A stretch of 11,145 bases of DNA from Planctomycetota bacterium (GTDB taxonomy: Bacteria; Planctomycetota; MHYJ01; JACQXL01): assembly GCA_016208805.1 (NCBI GenBank), contig JACQXL010000124.1, forward strand, positions 1-11,145, read 5' to 3'. Each line of letters starts with the position of its first letter. Within the stretch, counting starts at the first letter, position 1. The notes below the pieces were generated by a model. That model had not been told where the DNA came from, ran no database searches, and saw nothing but the letters and a program-made list of their open reading frames with translations. A program made the position numbers and the translations under genes. Shown piece after piece: positions 1-4,977 of the stretch.

Positions 1-53
1 ATCTCATTAACCTCTCGCCCATTTTTGCCGATATAGATATATTGGTTGTTCAT
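1..53 (-). CDS. Unknown protein, N-terminal fragment
   Basis: The first 17 codons of a gene leave the window at its left edge and read MNNQYIYIGKNGREVNE. The start is supported by a strong Shine-Dalgarno sequence, GGAGG at 65-61 on the minus strand, 7 nt before the ATG. I do not recognise the family from so short a piece. The gene lies downstream of, and in the same direction as, the restriction-modification pair, but a gap of about 260 bases separates them and it has its own structured leader (see 54-109). That suggests separate control of translation. No function can be assigned. Confidence 0.55.
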   Translation of the reverse strand, partial: MNNQYIYIGKNGREVNE

Positions 54-109
54 TTGAGTCCCTCCTTTCTTAATGCACCGATATATTATTATCGGCACAA
101 GGAGGGACT
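54..109 (-). promoter_or_regulatory. Leader stem-loop that buries the ribosome binding site
   Basis: A perfect 11-bp inverted repeat (AGTCCCTCCTT at 57-67, AAGGAGGGACT at 99-109) encloses a smaller hairpin (CCGATA at 78-83, TATCGG at 90-95). In minus-strand RNA the arm nearest the gene contains the whole Shine-Dalgarno sequence of the gene starting at 53, so the folded leader would block translation. Read on the plus strand, the same stem is followed by a T-rich run (109-118) and would look like an intrinsic terminator. No plus-strand gene is visible upstream to use it. Confidence 0.5.
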
Positions 110-120
110 TTTCTTTTTAC

Positions 121-310
121 CCTTAAGTCACTGCCATTAGCCGATTGGCAGGCGGGGACATCGGGGGGCGAAGCCGCAGCGCCTGTCCCGATGAGTCACG
201 CCAAAGGCGGACGACACCGGGGAAGTCCCGATGACCATCAGGGCACATCAGTAAACAGCCCGTTCCCGCCGGTGGGAAGTGTCCCGCCCGTCCACGTTTC
301 TGGCATTCTT
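121..310. repeat. GC-rich intergenic stretch packed with short inverted repeats
   Basis: I see no convincing gene here. The stretch holds several small inverted repeats: TGCCA/TGGCA (133-137/147-151), CATCGGG/CCCGATG (160-166/187-193), a GCC-AAA-GGC hairpin near 200, and TTCCC/GGGAA (263-267/274-278). It follows the stop of the endonuclease gene and is much richer in G and C than that gene. It is most likely a pile-up of the small repeat elements seen elsewhere in the window. A structured RNA cannot be excluded. Confidence 0.45.
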
Positions 311-1090
311 TTACAGAATCTTCTCGCACCGGACATATAGGGCTGGCCAGTTATCCTGCTTTATTCTGAACTTGGTCCCGTGGTTATGGTGGGTGCGAGC
401 ATCAAAGTCTATCAAGATAATCCCTTGTTCCAAGCAGGTTAGGAATTTATCAAAATCAAAATCCCTCAGCATCAGTATTTGTTCATACTTGAACCATTCT
501 TTCCCGCCTTCTTTTTTGCTGTCCGCAATAAGATAGAAGGTGTTTTTAAGTTTTGAACCAATCAGATACTTAAGGTCATTGAATCCCCAATATGGTTGCG
601 GGTCTATCTGGCCAAGTCCTACACGTTTCACAACCGATTTAAGCCATTCCGAATGTCTTTCTTTATCTACTTTTTGATAATTGAAGTCAAACAGAACCTT
701 CTGCTGTTTTCTATCCACGACTATTTTAAATCCCCTGTCGGTGTATCTATCGCCAGCAGTGGTTGAGCGGAAACTCATTTCTTTTGGTATGGTTTTGTGC
801 GCCCAGCCGTATTTTGGCAATAGAATACTTGATACAAATTTAACTGCCTTCGGTGACGATTCTATATGACGCAAAGTTGTCAGAGATGTGGTATTTTTTC
901 GTTGTGCTTTTAATTCCCATTCCGCCGCATTAGGTATCGGCAGATTATTCTCTTTTATGCCGAGTATTTTCTCAAGGGTATTCCCGACTGCACCGGCATT
1001 ACTTGGTTTCTTGACGCTTTTTAGCCATCCTTGGCTACAGATAGATTTCAATTTTCCTATCAGTTCTTCCTTGGAAAATATCTCGCTCAT
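311..1090 (-). CDS. MvaI/BcnI-family type II restriction endonuclease
   Basis: A 259-residue protein that would cut unmethylated double-stranded DNA at a short site; MvaI and BcnI recognise CCWGG and CCSGG. The family pattern is clear: GNTLEKILGI at residues 36-45, then EWELKAQR at 57-64 containing the E-x-K pair (E59, K61) of the MutH-like nuclease core, and FDARTHHNHGTKFRI near 229-243. Length suits the family. From memory, MvaI uses Asp-x4-Glu-x-Lys; the residue at the Asp position here is Asn54 (see findings). The ATG lies 1 nt after the TAA of the methyltransferase gene and lacks a Shine-Dalgarno sequence, so translation is probably coupled. The gene looks AT-rich: 661-720 has 20 G/C of 60. 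The exact site cannot be read from sequence. Confidence 0.88.
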   Translation of the reverse strand: MSEIFSKEELIGKLKSICSQGWLKSVKKPSNAGAVGNTLEKILGIKENNLPIPNAAEWELKAQRKNTTSLTTLRHIESSPKAVKFVSSILLPKYGWAHKTIPKEMSFRSTTAGDRYTDRGFKIVVDRKQQKVLFDFNYQKVDKERHSEWLKSVVKRVGLGQIDPQPYWGFNDLKYLIGSKLKNTFYLIADSKKEGGKEWFKYEQILMLRDFDFDKFLTCLEQGIILIDFDARTHHNHGTKFRIKQDNWPALYVRCEKIL

Positions 1091-1091
1091 T

Positions 1092-2057
1092 TTAGATATT
1101 GATAGGCTGGATTACGGGTGGACGCCAGAAGTCAAGCAAGTATTCAAAGGTTACACCCATGGTAATGTAATTAGACGGCCAACCAAAGATACCAATTCTA
1201 TTAACGATATTTGTTCTATCCCAGATAATGGTATTACGCAATTCGTAGCCAACTGAACGTAAGGCCTCTACAACTGCAATATGAATAGTAATTCGTCTGT
1301 TATCCCACCACATATCCGGCACATTAATAATGCAATGGCCTTTGGGTTTTAATAAGGGCAAAAGTCTTTTATATATTTGGGCCATTTCTTGCTGATATTC
1401 TTCTATCGGCATTGTGCCTAAATCACGTTCATTCTGACTGTATTGTTCTACTTTAAGAAATTGCTCATTATTCCGTTCAGAGCCTCGCCTGCTTTTATTC
1501 TTACGCTGACGGTTCAGGAGATTGGCATAAGGCGGTGAGGTGACCAATAGACTTATGCTGTCCGGTTCTGAATATTGGTCAATATTGATGGCATCGTCGC
1601 GGACGGCAATCTGCTTGGTATTATATAAATTCAAGAGACCGTCTAATCTCTGGTTGCATAGCGCGCTATATTTTTCATTCAGGTCAAATCCTACCGCATT
1701 ACGGCCTAAGTCATTTGCCGCTATTAATGTTGTGCCTGAACCGACAAATGGGTCAACTACTAATTCGCCTTTATGGGTAAACAACTCTATACATTTCTTT
1801 ACCAGATTAATTGGAAAAGTAGCCGGATGCAAAGTTTTATCTCTGATATCGCGCTTTTCATAGAAGAACTGCCAAACTCCTAGCTGGGACTTAAGCCATT
1901 CTTTTGCTGTGAGACAATTAATATGGGTAGGTCCGCAATCACAGGCGCGCGTGTGAGCGATATCTAACTTGTCGGCGGTATATATGGCGGTTGCTTCTTT
2001 AATCTTAAGCGGATGTTTCTTTTTGGTCTTATATATGATCGTTGTTTTCTTGGGCAT
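1092..2057 (-). CDS. DNA (cytosine-N4)-type methyltransferase of a type II R-M system
   Basis: A 321-residue SAM-dependent DNA methyltransferase that would protect host sites from the adjacent endonuclease. In order, it shows a motif X-like stretch (HPATFPINLVKKCIELF, 77-93), the SAM-binding motif I DPFVGSGTT (102-110), the acidic motif II region GFDLNEKY (123-130) and the catalytic motif IV TSPPYANL (173-180). SPPY is typical of N4-cytosine enzymes, as are the partners of MvaI and BcnI. The frame is open further upstream, to 2183, but that extension runs into a palindromic repeat and reads as noncoding. I chose 2057 because a -35/-10 promoter ends six bases before it (2058-2092). The endonuclease gene follows after a single base. 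Confidence 0.88.
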   Translation of the reverse strand: MPKKTTIIYKTKKKHPLKIKEATAIYTADKLDIAHTRACDCGPTHINCLTAKEWLKSQLGVWQFFYEKRDIRDKTLHPATFPINLVKKCIELFTHKGELVVDPFVGSGTTLIAANDLGRNAVGFDLNEKYSALCNQRLDGLLNLYNTKQIAVRDDAINIDQYSEPDSISLLVTSPPYANLLNRQRKNKSRRGSERNNEQFLKVEQYSQNERDLGTMPIEEYQQEMAQIYKRLLPLLKPKGHCIINVPDMWWDNRRITIHIAVVEALRSVGYELRNTIIWDRTNIVNRIGIFGWPSNYITMGVTFEYLLDFWRPPVIQPINI

Positions 2058-2092
2058 AAGGAAACCATAGCAAAAATGCTTAAACCTGTCAA
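2058..2092 (-). promoter_or_regulatory. Sigma70-type promoter of the R-M cassette, probably leaderless
   Basis: On the minus strand a perfect TTGACA (-35, 2092-2087) is followed by a 17-bp spacer and TATGGT (-10, 2069-2064; 4 of 6 consensus bases). Six bases, TTCCTT, separate the -10 box from the methyltransferase ATG at 2057. Transcription would therefore begin at or next to the A of the start codon, giving a leaderless mRNA. This fits the lack of a Shine-Dalgarno sequence there. Confidence 0.6.
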
Positions 2093-2182
2093 GACAATGC
2101 TGGGCGTAATTCAGGGAATACCAAGCCACAGATTCACTCAGATAGACACGGATTAATTTTGTCTCTTGCCCCGCTTTATTCA

Positions 2183-2294
2183 TCCCGACACGCCGTGTCG
2201 GGACAGTTTGTTGATGCGGGATAACCCGCCGTAAGGCTCTCCCCCGACATAGCGTCGGGATGCGAGCCTAACGGCCATCCCGCTTAAGCGGGAT
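2183..2294. repeat. Cluster of four GC-rich hairpins
   Basis: In order: TCCCGACAC/GTGTCGGGA (2183-2191/2195-2203); GCGGG/CCCGC (2216-2220/2225-2229); an 11-bp arm pair with one mismatch (2229-2239/2264-2274) enclosing CCCGAC/GTCGGG (2243-2248/2254-2259); and the perfect 18-bp palindrome ATCCCGCTTAAGCGGGAT (2277-2294). The cluster lies between the end of the nrnA-like gene and the R-M promoter. It may stop or stabilise the mtaB-nrnA transcript, although there is no T-run typical of an intrinsic terminator. Confidence 0.7.
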
Positions 2295-2321
2295 TCGGGT
2301 TACCAGTCTCTGTTCCCTGTG

Positions 2322-3326
2322 TTATAATGATTTCCTGATTTGGTTCAGCACGATGGCGTATGCCTTGGCCAGCGGTATTTTCAGGGTGGCGGCCGCGGCC
2401 CGGTGATGCCCCCCGCCCCCGAAGTTATGCATCAATTTGTCCGCATCTATGGGCGCCTCGGCCCGGACGCTAACTTTGACCTTGGCCGGCCCTTGCTCCG
2501 ATTCACGGAATAACAGCGCTACCTTGACACCCTTGATTGACCGCAACACCGTCAGGTAGGTCTGTGACTCACTGCCGAAGGAGCGGAATTTGCGGAACAT
2601 TGCACGGGTCAGGAAGGCCACAGCCACTTTGCCGCCCAGTAGTAATTTAATATTGCGGATGCATTCGGCAAACAACTGGATGTCGCCCATCAGTTTGTTT
2701 TCATAAAGCGGCTTGATGACTTCGCGCACCTTGATGCCGGTCTGGAGCAGTTGGGCGGCCATAATATGGCTGTAGGGCGGGGTGTTAGAGAAACAGAAAT
2801 GGCCCGTGTCCGTATCCAGCGAAACATACAGGCAGGTGGCGATATCTTTGGTAATCTTCAGACGGGCTGCTAATATGAGCCGGTAAATCATCTCGCCCAC
2901 CGCGGCCATATCCTCGTCTATCCAATTTACCACACCGGAGATGTCATTAGACGGGTGGTGGTCAATATTGATGATGGGTTTATTTTTTGGCAGGTGCGGC
3001 CATATCCAGTCCAGTTGGTCAACCCCGCCCGCATCAAGGATGATGAGCGCATCGTATTTGTCCGGCGCGGGCAGTGCCTTGAGCCCCCGGCCGACCTTGT
3101 CAACCCCGGGCAGGAAGCCCAGTTCGGCCGGGACGCCGTCATTGACGATATAGGCGGTCTTGCCCCGCATAAGTGCGGGACTGGCTGCGGCCTTGCCCAA
3201 TCGTTTGAGCATTGCGGCCAGGGCCAGTTCCGAGCCCAGGCCGTCGCCGTCGCACCGGGCGTGCGTGGTTATCAGGAACCGCTGGTGCTTCCTAAGTTCG
3301 GCCAGGACTCGTTTGATAATCTTCAT
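2322..3326 (-). CDS. nrnA: DHH/DHHA1 phosphoesterase, NrnA-like (nanoRNase / pAp phosphatase)
   Basis: A 334-residue cytoplasmic, metal-dependent phosphoesterase. Relatives degrade 2-5 nt RNAs and dephosphorylate 3'-phosphoadenosine 5'-phosphate. The DHH domain shows motif I THARCDGDGLGS (21-32, with H22, D26 and D28), motif II LDAGG (97-101, D98), the name-giving IDHHPSN (121-127) and motif IV DTDTGHF (171-177). The C-terminal DHHA1 domain has the substrate-binding GGGGHHRAA (303-311). All metal ligands are present and the length is normal. Residues near 49-56 (SPALMRGK) are encoded by a small inverted repeat (3164-3179) and may be an insertion. The gene follows mtaB by 32 nt in the same direction. 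No Shine-Dalgarno sequence precedes the ATG. Family assignment is firm; the exact substrate is inferred. Confidence 0.88.
   Translation of the reverse strand: MKIIKRVLAELRKHQRFLITTHARCDGDGLGSELALAAMLKRLGKAAASPALMRGKTAYIVNDGVPAELGFLPGVDKVGRGLKALPAPDKYDALIILDAGGVDQLDWIWPHLPKNKPIINIDHHPSNDISGVVNWIDEDMAAVGEMIYRLILAARLKITKDIATCLYVSLDTDTGHFCFSNTPPYSHIMAAQLLQTGIKVREVIKPLYENKLMGDIQLFAECIRNIKLLLGGKVAVAFLTRAMFRKFRSFGSESQTYLTVLRSIKGVKVALLFRESEQGPAKVKVSVRAEAPIDADKLMHNFGGGGHHRAAAATLKIPLAKAYAIVLNQIRKSL
3164..3179. repeat. In-gene palindrome in the nrnA-like gene
   Basis: CCCGCA (3164-3169) and TGCGGG (3174-3179) form a 6-bp stem with a 4-nt loop inside the coding sequence. It encodes part of SPALMRGK in a surface-loop region between motifs I and II. 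It resembles the intergenic palindromes at 2277-2294 and may be an in-frame repeat insertion. Confidence 0.4.
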
Positions 3327-3388
3327 GTTATGTAAACTGATTGAACAGATAGAACGGATTATCGGTTAAATCCGCTTAATCCGCTTAC
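3327..3388. repeat. Repeat spanning the mtaB stop codon and the nrnA leader
   Basis: The stretch is built of variants of GTAAACTGATTGAAC and (A)ATCCGCTTA units in both orientations (for example GTAAACTGATTG at 3331-3342 and AATCCGCTTAC at 3376-3386). It encodes the last residues of MtaB (SGLSGFNR), provides its stop codon and fills the 32-nt gap before the nrnA ATG. A related sequence flanks the other end of mtaB (4669-4725). Confidence 0.45.
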
Positions 3389-4666
3389 AACTTGTGCGAT
3401 TAGGGTTTCCGGGGTTGCGTCCGTTACTTTCACCCGGACCAGTTGATTAGTATATTTCTCTGCGCCTTGAAACTCTACCCTCATATAACGTTCAGAGAAA
3501 CCATCCTTTTTCCCTTCTACCAACACCTCAACCGCTTTATTAATGTAATGCCGTTTGTAATCCAGGGCTAATTGGTCGGCCAGTTTCTGGAGTGTCCTGG
3601 CCCGCGCTTTGACGATGCCTGACTGCACCGGTTTTAATGATGCGGCCGGGGTGCCGGCCCGCGGGCTGTAGGGGAATACGTGAATCTTGCTGAATCCGGC
3701 CTTTTTACAGACGGCCAGCGTCTGGCGGAAGTCGGCATCGGTCTCGACCGGGAAGCCGACAATCACGTCCGTGGTGATGGATGGGTGTTTTATTTTCTTT
3801 TTAATATAAGACAATCGCTTGAGGTATTCCGAGGCGGTGTATCTGCGGTTCATCAGTTTGAGGATGCGGTCGCTCCCGCTCTGGAGCGGGATATGCAGGT
3901 GGGGACAGATTTTGGATTGCGGATTGCGGATTGCGGATTGCGGATTGCGCATCAAATCTATCAGTTCATCGCTGATATAATTCAATTCTATGGACGAAAT
4001 CCTGACTCTCTCTATTCCAGGAATAGTTATGATGCGTTTAAGCAGGCAGGTTAGGTTTATCTGTGTGCATCTGTGTTTATCTGTGGTTACAGGCCAAGTA
4101 TACGAGCCGGTATTGATGCCGGTGATGACGATTTCCTTGTAGCCGTCCGCGGCGAGTTTTTGGGCGTGTTGGTAAATCTCGTCCGGCGGGCGGCTGGTCG
4201 GTTTGCCGCGCAGGTAAGGAATGATGCAGTAGGAGCAGAACTGGTTACAGCCGTCCTGGATTTTGAGCATGGCACGGGTCTTGCATTCACCGCTGAGGCG
4301 CAGAGGTCTTTGAGTTCTTTGTGTCTTTGTGGTGAGATTCCCAATATCCATTTTGTCCTCATTAACGACCACTTGGCCCGTAGTGCCTTTGAGGATTTCT
4401 TTGACCTCGTCCGGTTTGGAGGTGGCGTAACAGCCGGTGACAATCAGCCGGCAGTCGGGCCTGACTGCGCCGAGCGGAGCGCGGCAGTCAGGGTTGAGTT
4501 TGATGGCCCGGCGGATGAGTTTGCGAGACTTGGCCTCACTGGTGGCGGTCAGGGCGCAGGTGTTGATGATGCAGGTATCGGCGGCGCCGCGCAGTTTGGC
4601 CTTGAGTTCGGCCATCTCGGCCTGGTTGACCTTACAGCCCAGCGAAATGAAGTTAGAAACTACCAT
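3359..4666 (-). CDS. mtaB: tRNA t6A37 methylthiotransferase MtaB (MiaB family)
   Basis: A 435-residue radical-SAM enzyme that adds a methylthio group to N6-threonylcarbamoyladenosine at position 37 of tRNA. The N-terminal UPF0004 domain has its three cluster cysteines: C11 in the MtaB hallmark LGCKVNQ, C37 in NTCAL and C79 in TGCYA. The radical-SAM motif C140-x3-C144-x2-C147 (DGCNQFCSYC) follows, then HIPLQSGSD near 258-266 and a C-terminal TRAM-like region (about 375-430). Four stretches look like in-frame repeat insertions: residues about 61-71, 111-128, 192-206 and 239-252 (see the repeat entries). They fall in loops and leave every catalytic motif intact. A weak promoter lies upstream, and nrnA follows by 32 nt. 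The start at 4666 is the first ATG of a well-conserved N-terminus; no Shine-Dalgarno sequence is seen. Confidence 0.92.
   Translation of the reverse strand: MVVSNFISLGCKVNQAEMAELKAKLRGAADTCIINTCALTATSEAKSRKLIRRAIKLNPDCRAPLGAVRPDCRLIVTGCYATSKPDEVKEILKGTTGQVVVNEDKMDIGNLTTKTQRTQRPLRLSGECKTRAMLKIQDGCNQFCSYCIIPYLRGKPTSRPPDEIYQHAQKLAADGYKEIVITGINTGSYTWPVTTDKHRCTQINLTCLLKRIITIPGIERVRISSIELNYISDELIDLMRNPQSAIRNPQSKICPHLHIPLQSGSDRILKLMNRRYTASEYLKRLSYIKKKIKHPSITTDVIVGFPVETDADFRQTLAVCKKAGFSKIHVFPYSPRAGTPAASLKPVQSGIVKARARTLQKLADQLALDYKRHYINKAVEVLVEGKKDGFSERYMRVEFQGAEKYTNQLVRVKVTDATPETLIAQVVSGLSGFNR
3914..3948. repeat. Five perfect tandem copies of a heptamer inside mtaB
   Basis: GGATTGC is repeated five times without a gap (3914-3948). 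On the coding strand it encodes the repetitive stretch RNPQSAIRNPQS (MtaB residues about 240-251), just before the conserved HIPLQSGSD motif. Thirty-five bases is not a multiple of three, so the gene's frame now depends on the surrounding bases as well. Copy-number slippage here would break the gene. Confidence 0.85.
4054..4088. repeat. Dispersed CAGATRAACA repeat, copy 1 (inside mtaB)
   Basis: Read on the minus strand from 4088, this begins AACCACAGATAAACACAGAT and continues with another CACAGATAAACC unit. The 20-base core differs at one position from the copies at 9139-9158 and 10237-10256. It encodes VTTDKHRCTQINL in MtaB, a hydrophilic stretch not expected in this part of the radical-SAM domain. 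Confidence 0.75.
4288..4336. repeat. Dispersed CACAAAGACAC repeat (inside mtaB)
   Basis: On the minus strand this 49-base stretch is a degenerate run of CACAAAGACAC- and CAAAGA-type units ending in CTCTGCGCCTCAGCGGTG. It encodes LTTKTQRTQRPLRLSGE in MtaB, in the linker between the UPF0004 and radical-SAM domains. The 16 bases GTGTCTTTGTGGTGAG (4321-4336) recur exactly in the intergenic repeat at 4819-4834. Confidence 0.75.
4460..4492. repeat. In-gene palindrome in mtaB
   Basis: CCTGACTGC (4460-4468) and GCAGTCAGG (4484-4492) are perfect inverted arms around a GC-rich centre containing CGAGCGGAGCG. On the coding strand they fall within the codons for NPDCRAPLGAVRPDCR, in which the sequence PDCR appears twice. 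The centre resembles the GAGCGAAGCGAG centre of the palindrome at 6497-6528. Confidence 0.6.
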
Positions 4667-4668
4667 AA

Positions 4669-4725
4669 TAAGTAAACGGATTGAGCGCCCGTACGGGGGC
4701 TCAATCAGTTGAATCAGTTTACTTA
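4669..4725. repeat. Large nested inverted repeat upstream of mtaB
   Basis: Outer arms TAAGTAAAC (4669-4677) and GTTTACTTA (4717-4725) are perfect. Inside lie ATTGAGC/GCTCAAT (4680-4686/4699-4705) around the palindrome CCCGTACGGG (4688-4697). It starts only two bases upstream of the mtaB ATG, so it would form a strong stem-loop in the mtaB leader. It is related in sequence to the repeat at 3327-3388 beyond the other end of the gene. Confidence 0.75.
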
Positions 4726-4782
4726 CTTAATGGGTGGCGTCAATTATTTCTTGATAGTACGGAAAATCATATTAATATTAAC

Positions 4783-4834
4783 CACCAAGACACTCAGGAC
4801 ACAGAATTTAGTGTCTTGGTGTCTTTGTGGTGAG
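4783..4834. repeat. Inverted CACCAAGACACT repeat
   Basis: CACCAAGACACT (4783-4794) and AGTGTCTTGGTG (4810-4821) are a perfect 12-bp inverted pair with a 15-base loop. The 3' side continues into GTGTCTTTGTGGTGAG (4819-4834), which is identical to 4321-4336 inside mtaB. This shows that the same repeat family occupies coding and noncoding sites. Confidence 0.75.
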
Positions 4835-4849
4835 CCCGTACGGACGATA

Positions 4850-4927
4850 ACACACCCCTAAATCCCCTCTTGATAGAGGGGACTTGGCGTCAGAATCCCC
4901 TCTAAAAAGAGGGGGCAGGGGGTGTGT
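4850..4927. repeat. 78-bp nested palindromic element ACACACCCC...GGGGTGTGT
   Basis: Outer arms ACACACCCC (4850-4858) and GGGGTGTGT (4919-4927) enclose two hairpins with CCCCTCT/AGAGGGG stems (4864-4870/4875-4881 and 4897-4903/4908-4914). The same outer arm (ACACACCCCTAAATCCCC) and the same CCCCTCT/AGAGGGG hairpin occur inside the MITE at 7161-7433, so the two elements share building blocks. Confidence 0.8.
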
Positions 4928-4937
4928 AACCGGTTAC
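4926..4937. promoter_or_regulatory. Candidate operator palindrome GTAACCGGTTAC
   Basis: A perfect 12-bp palindrome with a central CG lies 40 bp before the GH4 start codon, at the very end of the 4850-4927 repeat. Its form (TGTAACC|GGTTACC, CG centre) resembles operators of LacI-family sugar regulators such as GntR. No regulator gene is in the window, so its use as an operator is inferred. Confidence 0.4.
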
Positions 4938-4963
4938 CCACACTTTTACCGGAAGAACCATTT

Positions 4964-4974
4964 AGAGGAGGTGA
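4964..4974 (+). promoter_or_regulatory. Strong ribosome binding site of the GH4 gene
   Basis: AGAGGAGGTGA pairs almost fully with the 16S anti-Shine-Dalgarno sequence, and its GGAGG lies 6 nt from the ATG. It is the strongest such site on the plus strand of the window and fixes the start at 4978. Confidence 0.85.
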
Positions 4975-4977
4975 CTG

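Larger units (their letters stand above)
4667..4977. other. 311-base divergent intergenic region between mtaB and the GH4 gene
   Basis: No gene is visible. The region holds three repeat elements (4669-4725, 4783-4834 and 4850-4927), possible weak promoters facing both ways, a palindromic operator candidate (4926-4937) and the Shine-Dalgarno sequence of the GH4 gene. Toward mtaB, TTGACG (4743-4738) and TAAACT (4721-4716) are separated by 16 bp. Toward the GH4 gene, TTGATA (4751-4756) and TAATAT (4773-4778) are also separated by 16 bp. Each -10 box matches only 4 of 6 consensus bases, so both promoters are tentative. Confidence 0.5.

Noticed and set aside
1..118. IS200/IS605 left end, whose hairpin also covers the tnpA ribosome binding site
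   Set aside because: The first residues, MNNQYIYIGKNGREVNE, do not resemble a Y1 transposase start, and no other end is in the window.
188..225. Hammerhead-like core (CCGATGAGTC followed by a GCC-AAA-GGC hairpin)
   Set aside because: The conserved CUGAUGA is altered and the required GAAA after stem II is missing.
123..329. Open frame of 68 codons on the minus strand downstream of the endonuclease gene
   Set aside because: It lies in repeat-rich DNA, has no ribosome binding site, its composition is unlike the neighbouring proteins and it overlaps the end of the endonuclease gene.
2058..2183. N-terminal extension of the methyltransferase by 42 residues
   Set aside because: The stretch contains the -35/-10 promoter, starts inside a palindromic repeat and does not read like a protein domain.
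2941..3369. Long plus-strand open frames opposite the nrnA-like gene, and similar ones opposite mtaB and the repeat protein
   Set aside because: They are antisense shadows of genes with clear domain motifs and have no start signals or recognisable domains.
3914..3948. CRISPR-like array
   Set aside because: The units are 7 bases with no spacers; this is a simple tandem repeat.
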